NCBI GenBank assembly: GCA_019425655.1
Contig: NQWY01000127.1
Coordinates: 1 to 64,000 of the forward strand
Direction: 5' to 3'
DNA: 64,000 nucleotides
Source: Rhizophagus prolifer
Lineage: Eukaryota; Glomeromycota; Glomeromycetes; Glomerales; Glomeraceae
Position 1 is the stretch's first letter, and each line of letters begins with the position of its first letter. Below the pieces are notes generated by a model, which worked only from the letters and a program-made list of their open reading frames with translations, was not told where the DNA came from and ran no database searches. The position numbers and the translations under genes were made by a program. This document shows, in pieces, positions 53,441 through 62,329 of this stretch.

Positions 53441-54091
53441 ATGCTTACAATATTATCAGATCAATTTTCACTTGTTAATTCCTGGATCAACGACCTTAGA
53501 AATATCGAAGTTCAAAATGACCGAATGAAATTCCGTAGAAATATGGAAAGAATCGGAGAAATTGCAGCTTTCGAAATCAGTAAAACACTCGATCAGAAAG
53601 AAATCGAAATCACAACGCCTCTTGATACAATCAGCGTTAAAGAAATCCAAACACAACCTGTTATCACAACTATTCTTAGAGCCGGAGTTCCTTTGTTTCA
53701 AGGGATTTTGAATTATTTTGATAAAGCGGATTGCGGATTTGTTGCAGCTTACAGGAAACACGATGCTAACGATTATTTCTCTATCAAACAAGATTATCTG
53801 ACTTGTCCGAAATTAGACGGTCGCCCGCTTATTGTAGCAGATCCGATGCTTGCAACCGGCGCATCTCTGATTGAAGCGATTAAAGATTTGTTGACCAACG
53901 GAAAACCGACTTCCATTCATATTGTTGCAGCTATCGCAAGCAGACAAGGAGTTGAGACGATTCAGAATGCTTATCCGGATGCGAAAGTTTGGGTTGGCGC
54001 TTTGGATGAAAGTCTGACTTCAAAAGGTTATATCACACCGGGTTTAGGTGATGCAGGCGATTTGTCTTACGGCGAAAAACTTCAAAGATAA
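53441..54091 (+). CDS. upp: Uracil phosphoribosyltransferase
   Basis: A 216-residue pyrimidine salvage enzyme (uracil plus PRPP to UMP). The PRPP loop is LIVADPMLATGASLIEAIKDL and the C-terminal uracil-binding part is GYITPGLGDAGDLSYGEKL, the Upp signature. The length is normal. Confidence 0.95.
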   Translation: MLTILSDQFSLVNSWINDLRNIEVQNDRMKFRRNMERIGEIAAFEISKTLDQKEIEITTPLDTISVKEIQTQPVITTILRAGVPLFQGILNYFDKADCGFVAAYRKHDANDYFSIKQDYLTCPKLDGRPLIVADPMLATGASLIEAIKDLLTNGKPTSIHIVAAIASRQGVETIQNAYPDAKVWVGALDESLTSKGYITPGLGDAGDLSYGEKLQR

Positions 54092-54154
54092 TTATGAGTT
54101 ACTAGTTATGAATTATGAATGATTCGAAAAACTCATAACTTATAATTCATAACT
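54092..54154. repeat. Interleaved inverted repeats between upp and comF
   Basis: TTATGAGTT (54092-54100) is complementary to 54130-54138, and AGTTATGAATTAT (54104-54116) to 54142-54154. The two pairs cross each other, so they can form alternative stems or a pseudoknot-like fold. It probably serves as the terminator of the two convergent genes. Confidence 0.55.
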
Positions 54155-54156
54155 GA

Positions 54157-54813
54157 TCAAACGTCCATCGCCATTACCAAAATACTGATTTTTACATTTT
54201 TGGAATTATTGAGAATTTCCCACGCGATATTCGATATTGTGTTTCCTGTGGTGTAAACATCATCGATCAAAAGAATATGCTTATCATTGATATTTTCAGT
54301 CAATTGGTAAGCATTTTTTGTTTTCAGTCTTTCGGTTTGATTTTTCTTAGCTTGTGCACGGGAATGTTTTGTCCTTTTTAATAAAGTATGATTGACAGGA
54401 ATCTGATAATGCTTCGACAATTCGTTTCCGAATAGATGAAGCTGATTATAACCACGTTGTTTCAGTTTTTTATAATGAAGCGGAACTGTTACGAGCAAAT
54501 CTGGTTTGTTATCCCTAAAATTAAGTCTTTCAGTGATCCATTTGGCCAAGACTTTTCCAATTTTTTCCCGATGATTATATTTAAGCTGATGAATGATTCT
54601 TTGTGCCAGACTTTCTTTTTCATAAAATAGAAGCGAGTAGGCGTTTTCTATGGGAATTTGTAATGATGCTTTGTCCATCAGGGAATTATTTCCGAAATAA
54701 TTATGATTTGAAAAGTTGATTTTGTCCAAGCATAATTCGCAAACCACATCCTGCTTATCAATCAACTGATTGCAATCCAGGCAACGATTCGGGAAAAGAA
54801 AATCAAAAATCAC
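54157..54813 (-). CDS. ComF family phosphoribosyltransferase-like protein
   Basis: A 218-residue protein. The N-terminal zinc ribbon is CLDCNQLIDKQDVVCELC and the PRPP-like loop is ILLIDDVYTTGNTIS. In naturally competent bacteria ComF acts in DNA uptake. The next gene upstream ends 4 bp before it, so it may be co-transcribed with the regulator. Confidence 0.9.
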   Translation of the reverse strand: MIFDFLFPNRCLDCNQLIDKQDVVCELCLDKINFSNHNYFGNNSLMDKASLQIPIENAYSLLFYEKESLAQRIIHQLKYNHREKIGKVLAKWITERLNFRDNKPDLLVTVPLHYKKLKQRGYNQLHLFGNELSKHYQIPVNHTLLKRTKHSRAQAKKNQTERLKTKNAYQLTENINDKHILLIDDVYTTGNTISNIAWEILNNSKNVKISILVMAMDV

Positions 54814-54817
54814 TGTT

Positions 54818-56293
54818 CTAAATTAATGATTTTCTGATTTTCTCAATCGATTTTTTCATATCAAGGTTGAATTGTTCCTTTTCCAGTCTTACAGGCTGCG
54901 CTTGTCTTACTTCGCAATTCAAAATACTGCAGCTTTCGCAGGTCACACCAACTTCAATGGTTTTCAAAGATGCGGATTTGGCGAAATTGATTTTTTTGAA
55001 TGTTTGATTATTGAGCAATATTCCCAGACAATAACTTCTGTTGCTTCCGTCAGAAAAAGGATTTTTTTGTGAAGTGGAAATTACAAGATAGCTCACGCCC
55101 TGATCTTTATAGTGTGAAATCTGCGCGTCAGTCATTGTTTCGTTTTCCTTGAGATGATGCAGGTTTTTCACAGCAATCCATCGTCTGCAGTAATGTTCGT
55201 TGGTTGCATTGGAATGTGGTGCCTGCTGATGATTGAGATGGAGTTCTTTCAAAATCTGGATTTTGTCAGAATCATCTTTTTTTACAAAACATAAGTAAAA
55301 CAAATCTTTGATTCCAAATTCTGAGGTCAGAACATTGGTTAATCTGTAATAAAATGTTTCCGGCGAATCTGTAAAATGGTTGATTAATGCTTCGAAATGC
55401 TGGGATTTCCATTGTTTTTCGTCAAAGAAATCGGAGGTTTTTTCAATCAGTTCTTTTTTCGAAATTAAAAAACATCCTGCAAAATAAGAAGCGTAAAAAT
55501 TATTGAGGATTTCTTCAAAACTTCCAAAGTCCAGCCAAGAATAAGTATTGGGTCTTGGATTCAGTTTCAAAACATTGAAGCCAATTTCTTTTGCAAGGAT
55601 AAAGATTTTTTGATTAAAGTCCAATCGATCATTCAAAAGCAATAATTTTTTTTCCGGAATATAAAGTGAACGAAGTTGATTCAAAGCATAATCGTCCGAA
55701 AAATCCTTTGACTGGATGGTGTAACCGAATTTCTCTTTCAGAAGGCTTTCAAGGATTTCGGATTTGAGATTTTTATTAAGTTTCAGTTGATTTTCATTTG
55801 CAAACTGAATCGCTTTTTCCTCAACTTCGGGAAAATAATTATCATATAATTCCTGAAAAGAACGCATCACGGCAAAATAAAACCGCTCTTTTCCTAAGTT
55901 GTAGTTCTGGGAAATCTCGATTAATGCATTAATAAATGCCGTTACTTTTTTCGGTGCATCGCTGATGATACTGATGAGGTTATTCTTGTTGATTCCGAAT
56001 AAATCTAATGGGATTTCCTTGAAAAAATCAGATTGCAGAACATCATTGATTGGTGTCAGACTTTTGTCCAGCTTGGTGGAAACCAAATCATCAAAAGTAC
56101 AATTCAGAGCTTCCGAAAGCTGAATGATTTTGTCATGCTTCGGATACTTTTTCCCATTTTCTATTTCATTGAGATAGGATTTGGAAAGACCTGTTTTGGT
56201 TGCAAGGTCTTGCAGGGACCAGTTTTTTTTCTGTCTTTGTTGTTTCAGTTTTAGTCCGAAAACCACGCGTATATAGTCACTCTCTGCAATCAT
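54818..56293 (-). CDS. ScfR/RamB-type regulator (XRE HTH with ImmA/IrrE-like and ScfRs C-terminal domain)
   Basis: A 491-residue regulator. The N-terminal XRE helix-turn-helix is LKQQRQKKNWSLQDLATKTGLSKSYLNEIENGKKYPKHDKI. The middle resembles ImmA/IrrE, but where HExxH is expected it reads ILAKEIGFNVL, so the protease site is lost. The C-terminal Cys motif CESCSILNCEVRQAQP fits the ScfRs domain, which senses short-chain acyl-CoA in relatives such as RamB. It is divergent from aceB-aceA, which RamB controls in Corynebacterium. The start is ATG 56293, close to a minus-strand TATCTTTG at 56306-56299. Confidence 0.88.
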   Translation of the reverse strand: MIAESDYIRVVFGLKLKQQRQKKNWSLQDLATKTGLSKSYLNEIENGKKYPKHDKIIQLSEALNCTFDDLVSTKLDKSLTPINDVLQSDFFKEIPLDLFGINKNNLISIISDAPKKVTAFINALIEISQNYNLGKERFYFAVMRSFQELYDNYFPEVEEKAIQFANENQLKLNKNLKSEILESLLKEKFGYTIQSKDFSDDYALNQLRSLYIPEKKLLLLNDRLDFNQKIFILAKEIGFNVLKLNPRPNTYSWLDFGSFEEILNNFYASYFAGCFLISKKELIEKTSDFFDEKQWKSQHFEALINHFTDSPETFYYRLTNVLTSEFGIKDLFYLCFVKKDDSDKIQILKELHLNHQQAPHSNATNEHYCRRWIAVKNLHHLKENETMTDAQISHYKDQGVSYLVISTSQKNPFSDGSNRSYCLGILLNNQTFKKINFAKSASLKTIEVGVTCESCSILNCEVRQAQPVRLEKEQFNLDMKKSIEKIRKSLI

Positions 56294-56345
56294 AGAATCA
56301 AAGATAAATATTAAAGCGATTATCCGCATAATAATTTTTATTAAA

Positions 56346-56367
56346 AATTAGCGAACGTTCGCTAATT
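56346..56367. promoter_or_regulatory. Perfect 22-bp palindrome, candidate operator of the aceBA/scfR region
   Basis: AATTAGCGAAC followed by its exact complement GTTCGCTAATT. It lies in the divergent gap and covers the TTG (56366-56368) of the aceB promoter, whose -7 box is TATATTTG at 56384-56391. A bound dimer would block aceB and probably adjust the regulator's own gene. Confidence 0.7.
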
Positions 56368-56419
56368 GTGAAAATCTTTTTTATATATTTGTTCAACCAA
56401 ATCACAAAATATTTTAATT

Positions 56420-57964
56420 ATGGAAACGATGAGCCAACTAAAAATTTTTCCGGATTCCAGATTCCAAGAGGTTTTTACTGATGAATTAATGGATTTTTTA
56501 ATTAAACTTCATAAGAATTTTAATCACACAAGAATTGAACTCTTGGAAGAAAGAAAAAAAACACAATTGAAATTTGATTCGGGTGAGTTGCCATCTTTTC
56601 CATCAGAAACAATCCATATCCGAAACGGAGAATGGACGTGTTCAGAGATTCCGGAAGATCTTTTAGACAGGAGAGTGGAAATCACAGGTCCGGTTGACAG
56701 GAAAATGATTGTCAATGCACTTAATTCCGGAGCTAATACTTTTATGGCAGATTTTGAAGACAGCAATTCTCCGACTTGGGAAAATTGCATTCAAGGTCAA
56801 ATCAATCTAACGGATGCTATTAATAGAAATATTGATTTTACTAATGAACAAGGCAAATCTTACCAACTGAATAATGAGATTGCAACATTGATTGTACGTC
56901 CGCGAGGTTTGCATCTATCAGAAAAAAATATTGAAATTGAGGGCGAAAACACATCGGGTTCTTTGATAGATTTTGGGATTTATTTTTTTAGAAATGCTAG
57001 AGCTTTAATTGAAAAAGGAACAGCGCCTTATTTAGCTCGTTGGTGGAATGATGTTTTCATTTTTGCTCAGAATTACCTGGAAATTCCGCAGGGGACAATC
57101 AAAGCAACTGTTCTGATTGAAACAATCACCGCTTCTTTCCAGCTGGACGAGATTCTTTTCGAGCTGAAGAACCACAGTTCCGGACTCAATTGTGGACGTT
57201 GGGATTATATATTTTCTTATATCAAAAAATTCAGGAATCAAGCCCAATTCTTAGTTCCGGATAGAGACCAAGTTACGATGACTTCACCTTTTATGAGTGC
57301 TTATTCCAAAAGAGTGATTGAAGTTTGCCACAAAAGAAATGTCCATGCAATGGGCGGAATGGCAGCGCAGATTCCTGTAAAAAATGATGATGAAGCTAAT
57401 GAATTGGCTTTCGAGAAAGTAAGAAATGATAAAGAACGGGAAGTTCGGAATGGTCACGACGGAACCTGGGTTGCGCATCCAGCTTTGGTTTCTGTGGCGA
57501 AGGAGATTTTTGACCAATATATGCCGCAAAAAAATCAGATTGATAAAAAGTTTGACCACAAAATAAAAGAATCCGAATTGCTCGAAGTTCCTGCCGGAAC
57601 AATTACTGAAAATGGCGTTAGAAAAAACATCAACATCGGAATTCTTTATATCGAATCCTGGTTGATGGGGGTTGGTGCAGCAGCTCTTTATGATCTAATG
57701 GAAGATGCTGCAACCGCGGAGATTTCCAGAACTCAGATCTGGCAATGGCTGCATCATAATGCTGTTCTTGAAGATGAAAGAACATTGACCAGGGAACTGG
57801 TTCTCCAATGGGAAATAGAAGAACTCTCCAGAATTAAGAAATACGTTGGAGAAGACCGGTATGCTAAAGGTAGATTTAATCTTGCGAAGGAGCTTTTCAA
57901 TGAATTGATATTCTGCGGTAAGTTTGAAGAATTCCTCACTGTGAAGGCGTATCCATTTATTTAA
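56420..57964 (+). CDS. aceB: Malate synthase (glyoxylate shunt)
   Basis: A 514-residue isoform A malate synthase, condensing glyoxylate with acetyl-CoA. Diagnostic parts are GPVDRKMIVNALNSGANTFMADFEDSNSPTW, IVRPRGLHLSE and AMGGMAAQIPVKND, with the catalytic Asp near LEDERTLTRELVLQW. A second ATG three codons in is an alternative start. It is followed by aceA after 111 bp. Confidence 0.96.
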   Translation: METMSQLKIFPDSRFQEVFTDELMDFLIKLHKNFNHTRIELLEERKKTQLKFDSGELPSFPSETIHIRNGEWTCSEIPEDLLDRRVEITGPVDRKMIVNALNSGANTFMADFEDSNSPTWENCIQGQINLTDAINRNIDFTNEQGKSYQLNNEIATLIVRPRGLHLSEKNIEIEGENTSGSLIDFGIYFFRNARALIEKGTAPYLARWWNDVFIFAQNYLEIPQGTIKATVLIETITASFQLDEILFELKNHSSGLNCGRWDYIFSYIKKFRNQAQFLVPDRDQVTMTSPFMSAYSKRVIEVCHKRNVHAMGGMAAQIPVKNDDEANELAFEKVRNDKEREVRNGHDGTWVAHPALVSVAKEIFDQYMPQKNQIDKKFDHKIKESELLEVPAGTITENGVRKNINIGILYIESWLMGVGAAALYDLMEDAATAEISRTQIWQWLHHNAVLEDERTLTRELVLQWEIEELSRIKKYVGEDRYAKGRFNLAKELFNELIFCGKFEEFLTVKAYPFI

Positions 57965-58075
57965 AAAAACAAGAAATAAAGAACAAAGACTTATGGGTTC
58001 AAGGATTAAAATCTTGAGTCGGTAATCTTTATTTCTGAAATTTAGAAATCATATCACACCAAATCACAAAATATT

Positions 58076-59356
58076 ATGAAAACAAAACAAGAACAAATTC
58101 AGGCTTTGGAAAAAGACTGGCTTACAAATCCCAGATGGATTGGCGTTACAAGACCTTACACGGCAGAAGATGTACTGAAACTGAGAGGCTCTTACAAATT
58201 GGATTATACAATTGCCAACGAAATGTCTCAAAAACTTTGGGATAAACTGAATAACCAAGATTGGGTCGCCGGATTGGGTGCTTTGACAGGAAATCAGGCT
58301 GTGCAGGAGGTTGACGCAGGATTGGAAGCAATTTATTTATCAGGCTGGCAGGTTGCAGCAGATGCAAATCTTTCCGGAGAGATGTATCCGGATCAGTCAC
58401 TTTATCCAGCAAATTCGGTTCCGTCTGTAGTTAAGAAGATCAATAATGCATTGTTGAGAGCGGACCAGATCCAATCGGTTAACGGAGGTGGAGAGAAGGA
58501 GTATCTTGTTCCGATTGTTGCTGATGCGGAAGCTGGTTTTGGCGGCAACCTGAATGCTTTTGAATTGATGAAACAAATGATAGAAGCTGGTGCGGCTGGC
58601 GTTCATTTCGAAGACCAATTATCATCTGCTAAAAAATGCGGACATCTTGGTGGAAAGGTTTTGGTTCCTACTCAGGAAGCGATTAATAAACTGATTGCGG
58701 CAAGATTAGCTGCAGATGTTTGTGGTGTTCCGTCTGTGATTGTTGCAAGAACTGATGCTGATGCGGCGGATTTGCTAACTTCTGATATTGATGACAGAGA
58801 TAAAAAATTTGTGACGGGAGAAAGAACATCGGAAGGTTTTTATGTTGTGAATAACGGTGTGGAACAAGGGATTGACAGAGGTTTGTCTTATGCGCCTTAC
58901 GCCGATCTGATCTGGATGGAAACTTCAAATCCGGATTTGGAATATGCAAGACGATTTGCAGAGGGGATTCACGCTAAGTTTCCAAACAAAATGCTGGCCT
59001 ATAACTGTTCACCTTCCTTTAACTGGGCTGCAAAACTGACAGTTGAGGAGATGGAAAACTTCCGTGAAGAATTGGCGAAAATGGGATACAAATTCCAGTT
59101 TATAACATTGGCAGGTTTTCATGCTTTGAACACAGCTATGTTTGAGCTGGCTTATGCTTACAAGGAACGAGGTATGGCCGGTTACTCAGAATTGCAGGAA
59201 AGAGAATTTGCGCTTCAGTCAAAAGGTTTCCGTGCTGTGAAACACCAATCTTTTGTTGGGACAGGTTATTTTGATGAGATCCAAACAATTGTTACCAGCG
59301 GAAAATCTGCAACTGTTGCAATGAAAGACTCTACAGAAACTGCACAATTTCATTAA
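58076..59356 (+). CDS. aceA: Isocitrate lyase
   Basis: A 426-residue enzyme that splits isocitrate into glyoxylate and succinate. The catalytic signature KKCGHLGGK is in [25 protein letters not shown]-type and NCSPSFNW motifs are also clear. It forms the glyoxylate shunt with aceB. The 17 nt before its ATG are identical to a stretch before aceB. Confidence 0.97.
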   Translation: MKTKQEQIQALEKDWLTNPRWIGVTRPYTAEDVLKLRGSYKLDYTIANEMSQKLWDKLNNQDWVAGLGALTGNQAVQEVDAGLEAIYLSGWQVAADANLSGEMYPDQSLYPANSVPSVVKKINNALLRADQIQSVNGGGEKEYLVPIVADAEAGFGGNLNAFELMKQMIEAGAAGVHFEDQLSSAKKCGHLGGKVLVPTQEAINKLIAARLAADVCGVPSVIVARTDADAADLLTSDIDDRDKKFVTGERTSEGFYVVNNGVEQGIDRGLSYAPYADLIWMETSNPDLEYARRFAEGIHAKFPNKMLAYNCSPSFNWAAKLTVEEMENFREELAKMGYKFQFITLAGFHALNTAMFELAYAYKERGMAGYSELQEREFALQSKGFRAVKHQSFVGTGYFDEIQTIVTSGKSATVAMKDSTETAQFH

Positions 59357-59405
59357 GGCTCATAATCTATATTATAATTGTTGAATTTTCGAAATAGGTC
59401 AACAA

Positions 59406-59436
59406 AAACCCCTGATTTCATTGAAATCAGGGGTTT
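59406..59436. terminator. Bidirectional terminator after aceA
   Basis: AAACCCCTGATTTC pairs with GAAATCAGGGGTTT over a 3-nt loop, between convergent genes. Confidence 0.9.
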
Positions 59437-59456
59437 GAATTTTATGTAGATAATGA

Positions 59457-61109
59457 TCAGTACATCAATTTGTAATATTCATCTGCCATTCTGTCGCTGT
59501 TGAATTGATATTTAACATCATCCATAGCGGTTTGTACAATCTTTCTCCATTGATTCGGGTTCTCATAATACGTTGGGATGATTTGGTTTTCCAGAACATC
59601 ATAAAGATTATTCAGGTCAAATTGATCCTGTTCGATTTGTGGCCAGTTGTGATAATCTGCCTTTGGAACGACGAAAGAATTTTCGCCATGTTTTGCAAAT
59701 TCCGGAATCCAACCGTCATCAGTCGAGAGATTCACAGAACCGTTCATAGAAGCGGTCATTCCACTGGTTCCGGAAGCTTCTCTTGGAACTCTCGGATTGT
59801 TGAGCCAGATGTCGGAGCCTTGTTTCAGAGATTTACTCAAAGATAATTCATAACCTGTAAGAACTGCCATGTTTTTATGATTCTTACTTTCCTCAACCAG
59901 ATTGTTGAAAGTAGAGATTGCACCGTAATCCATCGGGTAAGGTTTTCCTGCCCAGATGATCTGAACCGGATATTTACTGTTTTCCAGCATTTTCCTGAAG
60001 CGTTCTTTATCAGCTAAAAGAAGATCTGCCCTTTTGTAACCGGCGAAACGCCTTGCCCAAACAATTGTCAATACGTTTGGATCAAACAATTTTCCTGTTT
60101 GGTCTGCGACGATTTTAAACATTCTTTTTTTAAGATGTTTCTTGCGGTAATCGAAAAGGGTATCATCACTTTCATCCTTGGCATCGTATAAGGGTTTGTC
60201 TGCCCAATATTTGAATTCCTGAGCATTAGTAATGGATTTGATCTCGCAGATTCCCGGATATTTGCTCCACATATCTCTGGAAACCACACCATGGAGCTGT
60301 GAAACGCCATTGGAAATTCTTGACATTCTCAATGCGCAAAGCGAATGATTGAAACGGTCGTCGTTTACACCTTCTATATTTTTAACCTCATCAATGCTTA
60401 ATCCGCAGAAATAAGACATGTCGTGACAAAGGTGGATATTATGTTTTTCGTTCCCTGCTTCTTCAGGAGTGTGTGTAGTGAAAACTAATTTTTCTTTCAC
60501 TTTAGCAAGATCTCCACCATATTTTCTTAATAAGTAAAATGCTGCTGGTAAACCATGAGCTTCGTTCAGGTGGTAAACATCTCTTTCGAAGTTCATCTCA
60601 TCCAAAAGCTTTGCGCCTCCTTTGCCAAGAAGAATGTACTGAGCCAGTTTTGTAGATTCGTTGGCATCGTATAATTTATGAGAAATTGTTTTTGATAAAT
60701 GATCGTTTTCCGGTACATCTGTACTCAGAAAGAACATTGGGCAGGTTTTGAAAGTTTCAGGATTCAGATACCAGACTTTTACCCAAACTGGTGCATTATG
60801 AATTTCAATCTGAAATTTGATGCCTGTATCTTCCAAAAAGCTGTACATTTTTTTTGTCCAGATCGGGTTCAGGGTTTGATCTGCATTTCGGCTTTGGTCA
60901 TAGTAGCCATATTTCCACAAAATCCCGATTCCCACGAAATCTTGTTTTAAGTTATAAGCACTTCTCATATGAGATCCTGCCAGGAAACCAAGCCCGCCAC
61001 TGTAGATCTTGAGCGCCTGGTCTATGGCAAATTCCATAGAGAAATAGGCTGTTCTTTTGGAGTAGCTTGGATTGATGCTGTAAGGCATCTTGAAGTTTTT
61101 GAAATCCAT
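59457..61109 (-). CDS. glgP: Alpha-glucan family phosphorylase (GT35, short form)
   Basis: A 550-residue phosphorylase of the short type, with SMEFAIDQALKIYSGGLGFLAGSHMRSAYNL, HLNEAHGLPAAFYLLRK, WARRFAGYKRADLLL and EASGTSGMTASMNGS. The residue that is normally the PLP-binding Lys in the GTSGMK block is Thr452 here. If the alignment is right, either PLP is bound elsewhere or the enzyme works differently. Its neighbours give no pathway clue. It would release glucose-1-phosphate from glycogen-like glucan. Confidence 0.87.
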   Translation of the reverse strand: MDFKNFKMPYSINPSYSKRTAYFSMEFAIDQALKIYSGGLGFLAGSHMRSAYNLKQDFVGIGILWKYGYYDQSRNADQTLNPIWTKKMYSFLEDTGIKFQIEIHNAPVWVKVWYLNPETFKTCPMFFLSTDVPENDHLSKTISHKLYDANESTKLAQYILLGKGGAKLLDEMNFERDVYHLNEAHGLPAAFYLLRKYGGDLAKVKEKLVFTTHTPEEAGNEKHNIHLCHDMSYFCGLSIDEVKNIEGVNDDRFNHSLCALRMSRISNGVSQLHGVVSRDMWSKYPGICEIKSITNAQEFKYWADKPLYDAKDESDDTLFDYRKKHLKKRMFKIVADQTGKLFDPNVLTIVWARRFAGYKRADLLLADKERFRKMLENSKYPVQIIWAGKPYPMDYGAISTFNNLVEESKNHKNMAVLTGYELSLSKSLKQGSDIWLNNPRVPREASGTSGMTASMNGSVNLSTDDGWIPEFAKHGENSFVVPKADYHNWPQIEQDQFDLNNLYDVLENQIIPTYYENPNQWRKIVQTAMDDVKYQFNSDRMADEYYKLMY

Positions 61110-61339
61110 AGTTCGTATATATATTTTAAGGTCTTCTATAAGCTTGCAAATATAATAATTAGTTTTTGGATGAGCTGCAGTTTGCTAGATTCGTGCAACA
61201 AGGCTGGGTTCAAGTGTTTTGGTTGTCACATTACAAAATGAAAACTGCATTGCAAAAAAAATGAACTTTGTTCCTTGAAAACCTCTTACAGGTATCTTAC
61301 ACTTTGTAACGAACAGGTTTAATTTCTAAAAGAAATGTT

Positions 61340-62119
61340 ATGATCTTTTGCGAGGACCTTAATAAAAATCTGGAGATCTGTGTGGCTTCTAAGAATAAGA
61401 AGACTGATGATCTGGTGAAATGGTATGATTTTATCGGTAACGCCAACCTGCACGAGCGCGAAGAATACCAGAAAAAAACCGAATTGCTGCTGCTCAATAC
61501 ATTGTTCCAGCATTATCCAGAAATGGAAATCGAAAACCTGACAGGAGAAAGCCCTGATTTTATCATTAATTATAAAGGAAAGCGGATCGGTATAGAAGTT
61601 TCGGAGATTATCAACCACTTCGAGCTCAAAAAAAAAGAAAGTTATATTAATCATATTTTTCGTACTGTGGAAAATCTTTTGTCAGATTACAAAAGTCTCT
61701 ATGGTATTTATCATCTTAATATCGATTATTTTCAGGATGATTTTTATTTGCAGCCGGAACAGTTAATCAAAGAGATCTCATCTGCAATTACTAATAATAA
61801 GAGAACCAAATTTGTTAAATCTATAAGAAGAACGCCTAATCAGAAAGGCGTTCTTTTGTTTTTGGAATATAACCTGTCCTTGTTTGATGAGCTTCATTCT
61901 GATAAGATCCTTGAAATCATTGAAAAGAAAAATTCCAAATATCCGCTCTATAATCACAAGACTAAAGAATGTTGGCTTATTCTGGTTTCCAATATGTATA
62001 ATATCGCTTCACGGTACAGCTATATCAATGGGAAAGAAGCACTCAAAACAGTGAAAAGCCCTTTTACAAAAATCCTTCATCTTGAGAATCTCTATAGTGA
62101 GATGATGGTGATTAAATAG
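61340..62119 (+). CDS. Orphan PD-(D/E)XK nuclease-like protein, unknown function
   Basis: A 259-residue soluble protein. The segment EIENLTGESPDFIINYKGKRIGIEVSEI has the layout of a PD-(D/E)XK nuclease core: acidic residue, PDF, about 12 residues, then IEV. No methylase, specificity or other defence gene is adjacent. The ATG 61340 gives a frame running to the stop without disruption. I do not recognise it by name. It may be a solitary restriction-type, repair or homing nuclease, or an inactive descendant. Confidence 0.6.
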   Translation: MIFCEDLNKNLEICVASKNKKTDDLVKWYDFIGNANLHEREEYQKKTELLLLNTLFQHYPEMEIENLTGESPDFIINYKGKRIGIEVSEIINHFELKKKESYINHIFRTVENLLSDYKSLYGIYHLNIDYFQDDFYLQPEQLIKEISSAITNNKRTKFVKSIRRTPNQKGVLLFLEYNLSLFDELHSDKILEIIEKKNSKYPLYNHKTKECWLILVSNMYNIASRYSYINGKEALKTVKSPFTKILHLENLYSEMMVIK

Positions 62120-62295
62120 TTTTCGGCAAACAATAGATTTGTTTTTTAATTAAGAATATAAGTTGTTTTAAACTAAAGGTTAAATGTTTGTAAAATTTAA
62201 GAAAATGGAATTTTAACAAATACACTTTATCCACAAAATTAATGGGATTTTGGTGGTGTTTTTACATTTGTATTAACATTTTAAAGCTCAGGCTT

Positions 62296-62321
62296 TTGCT
62301 TTTATTATACGGTTATATTTG
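62296..62321 (+). promoter_or_regulatory. Candidate promoter of the InlB-type repeat gene
   Basis: TTG at 62296-62298 and TATATTTG at 62314-62321 are 15 nt apart, slightly short. The start point would be near 62326, 4 nt before ATG 62330 or 19 nt before ATG 62345. Confidence 0.45.
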
Positions 62322-62329
62322 CTTGCTTA

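Noticed and set aside
54818-56293. Active ImmA/IrrE protease or toxin-antitoxin partner
   Set aside because: The HExxH motif is absent and the C-terminal Cys motif plus the aceBA neighbours point to an ScfR-type metabolic regulator.
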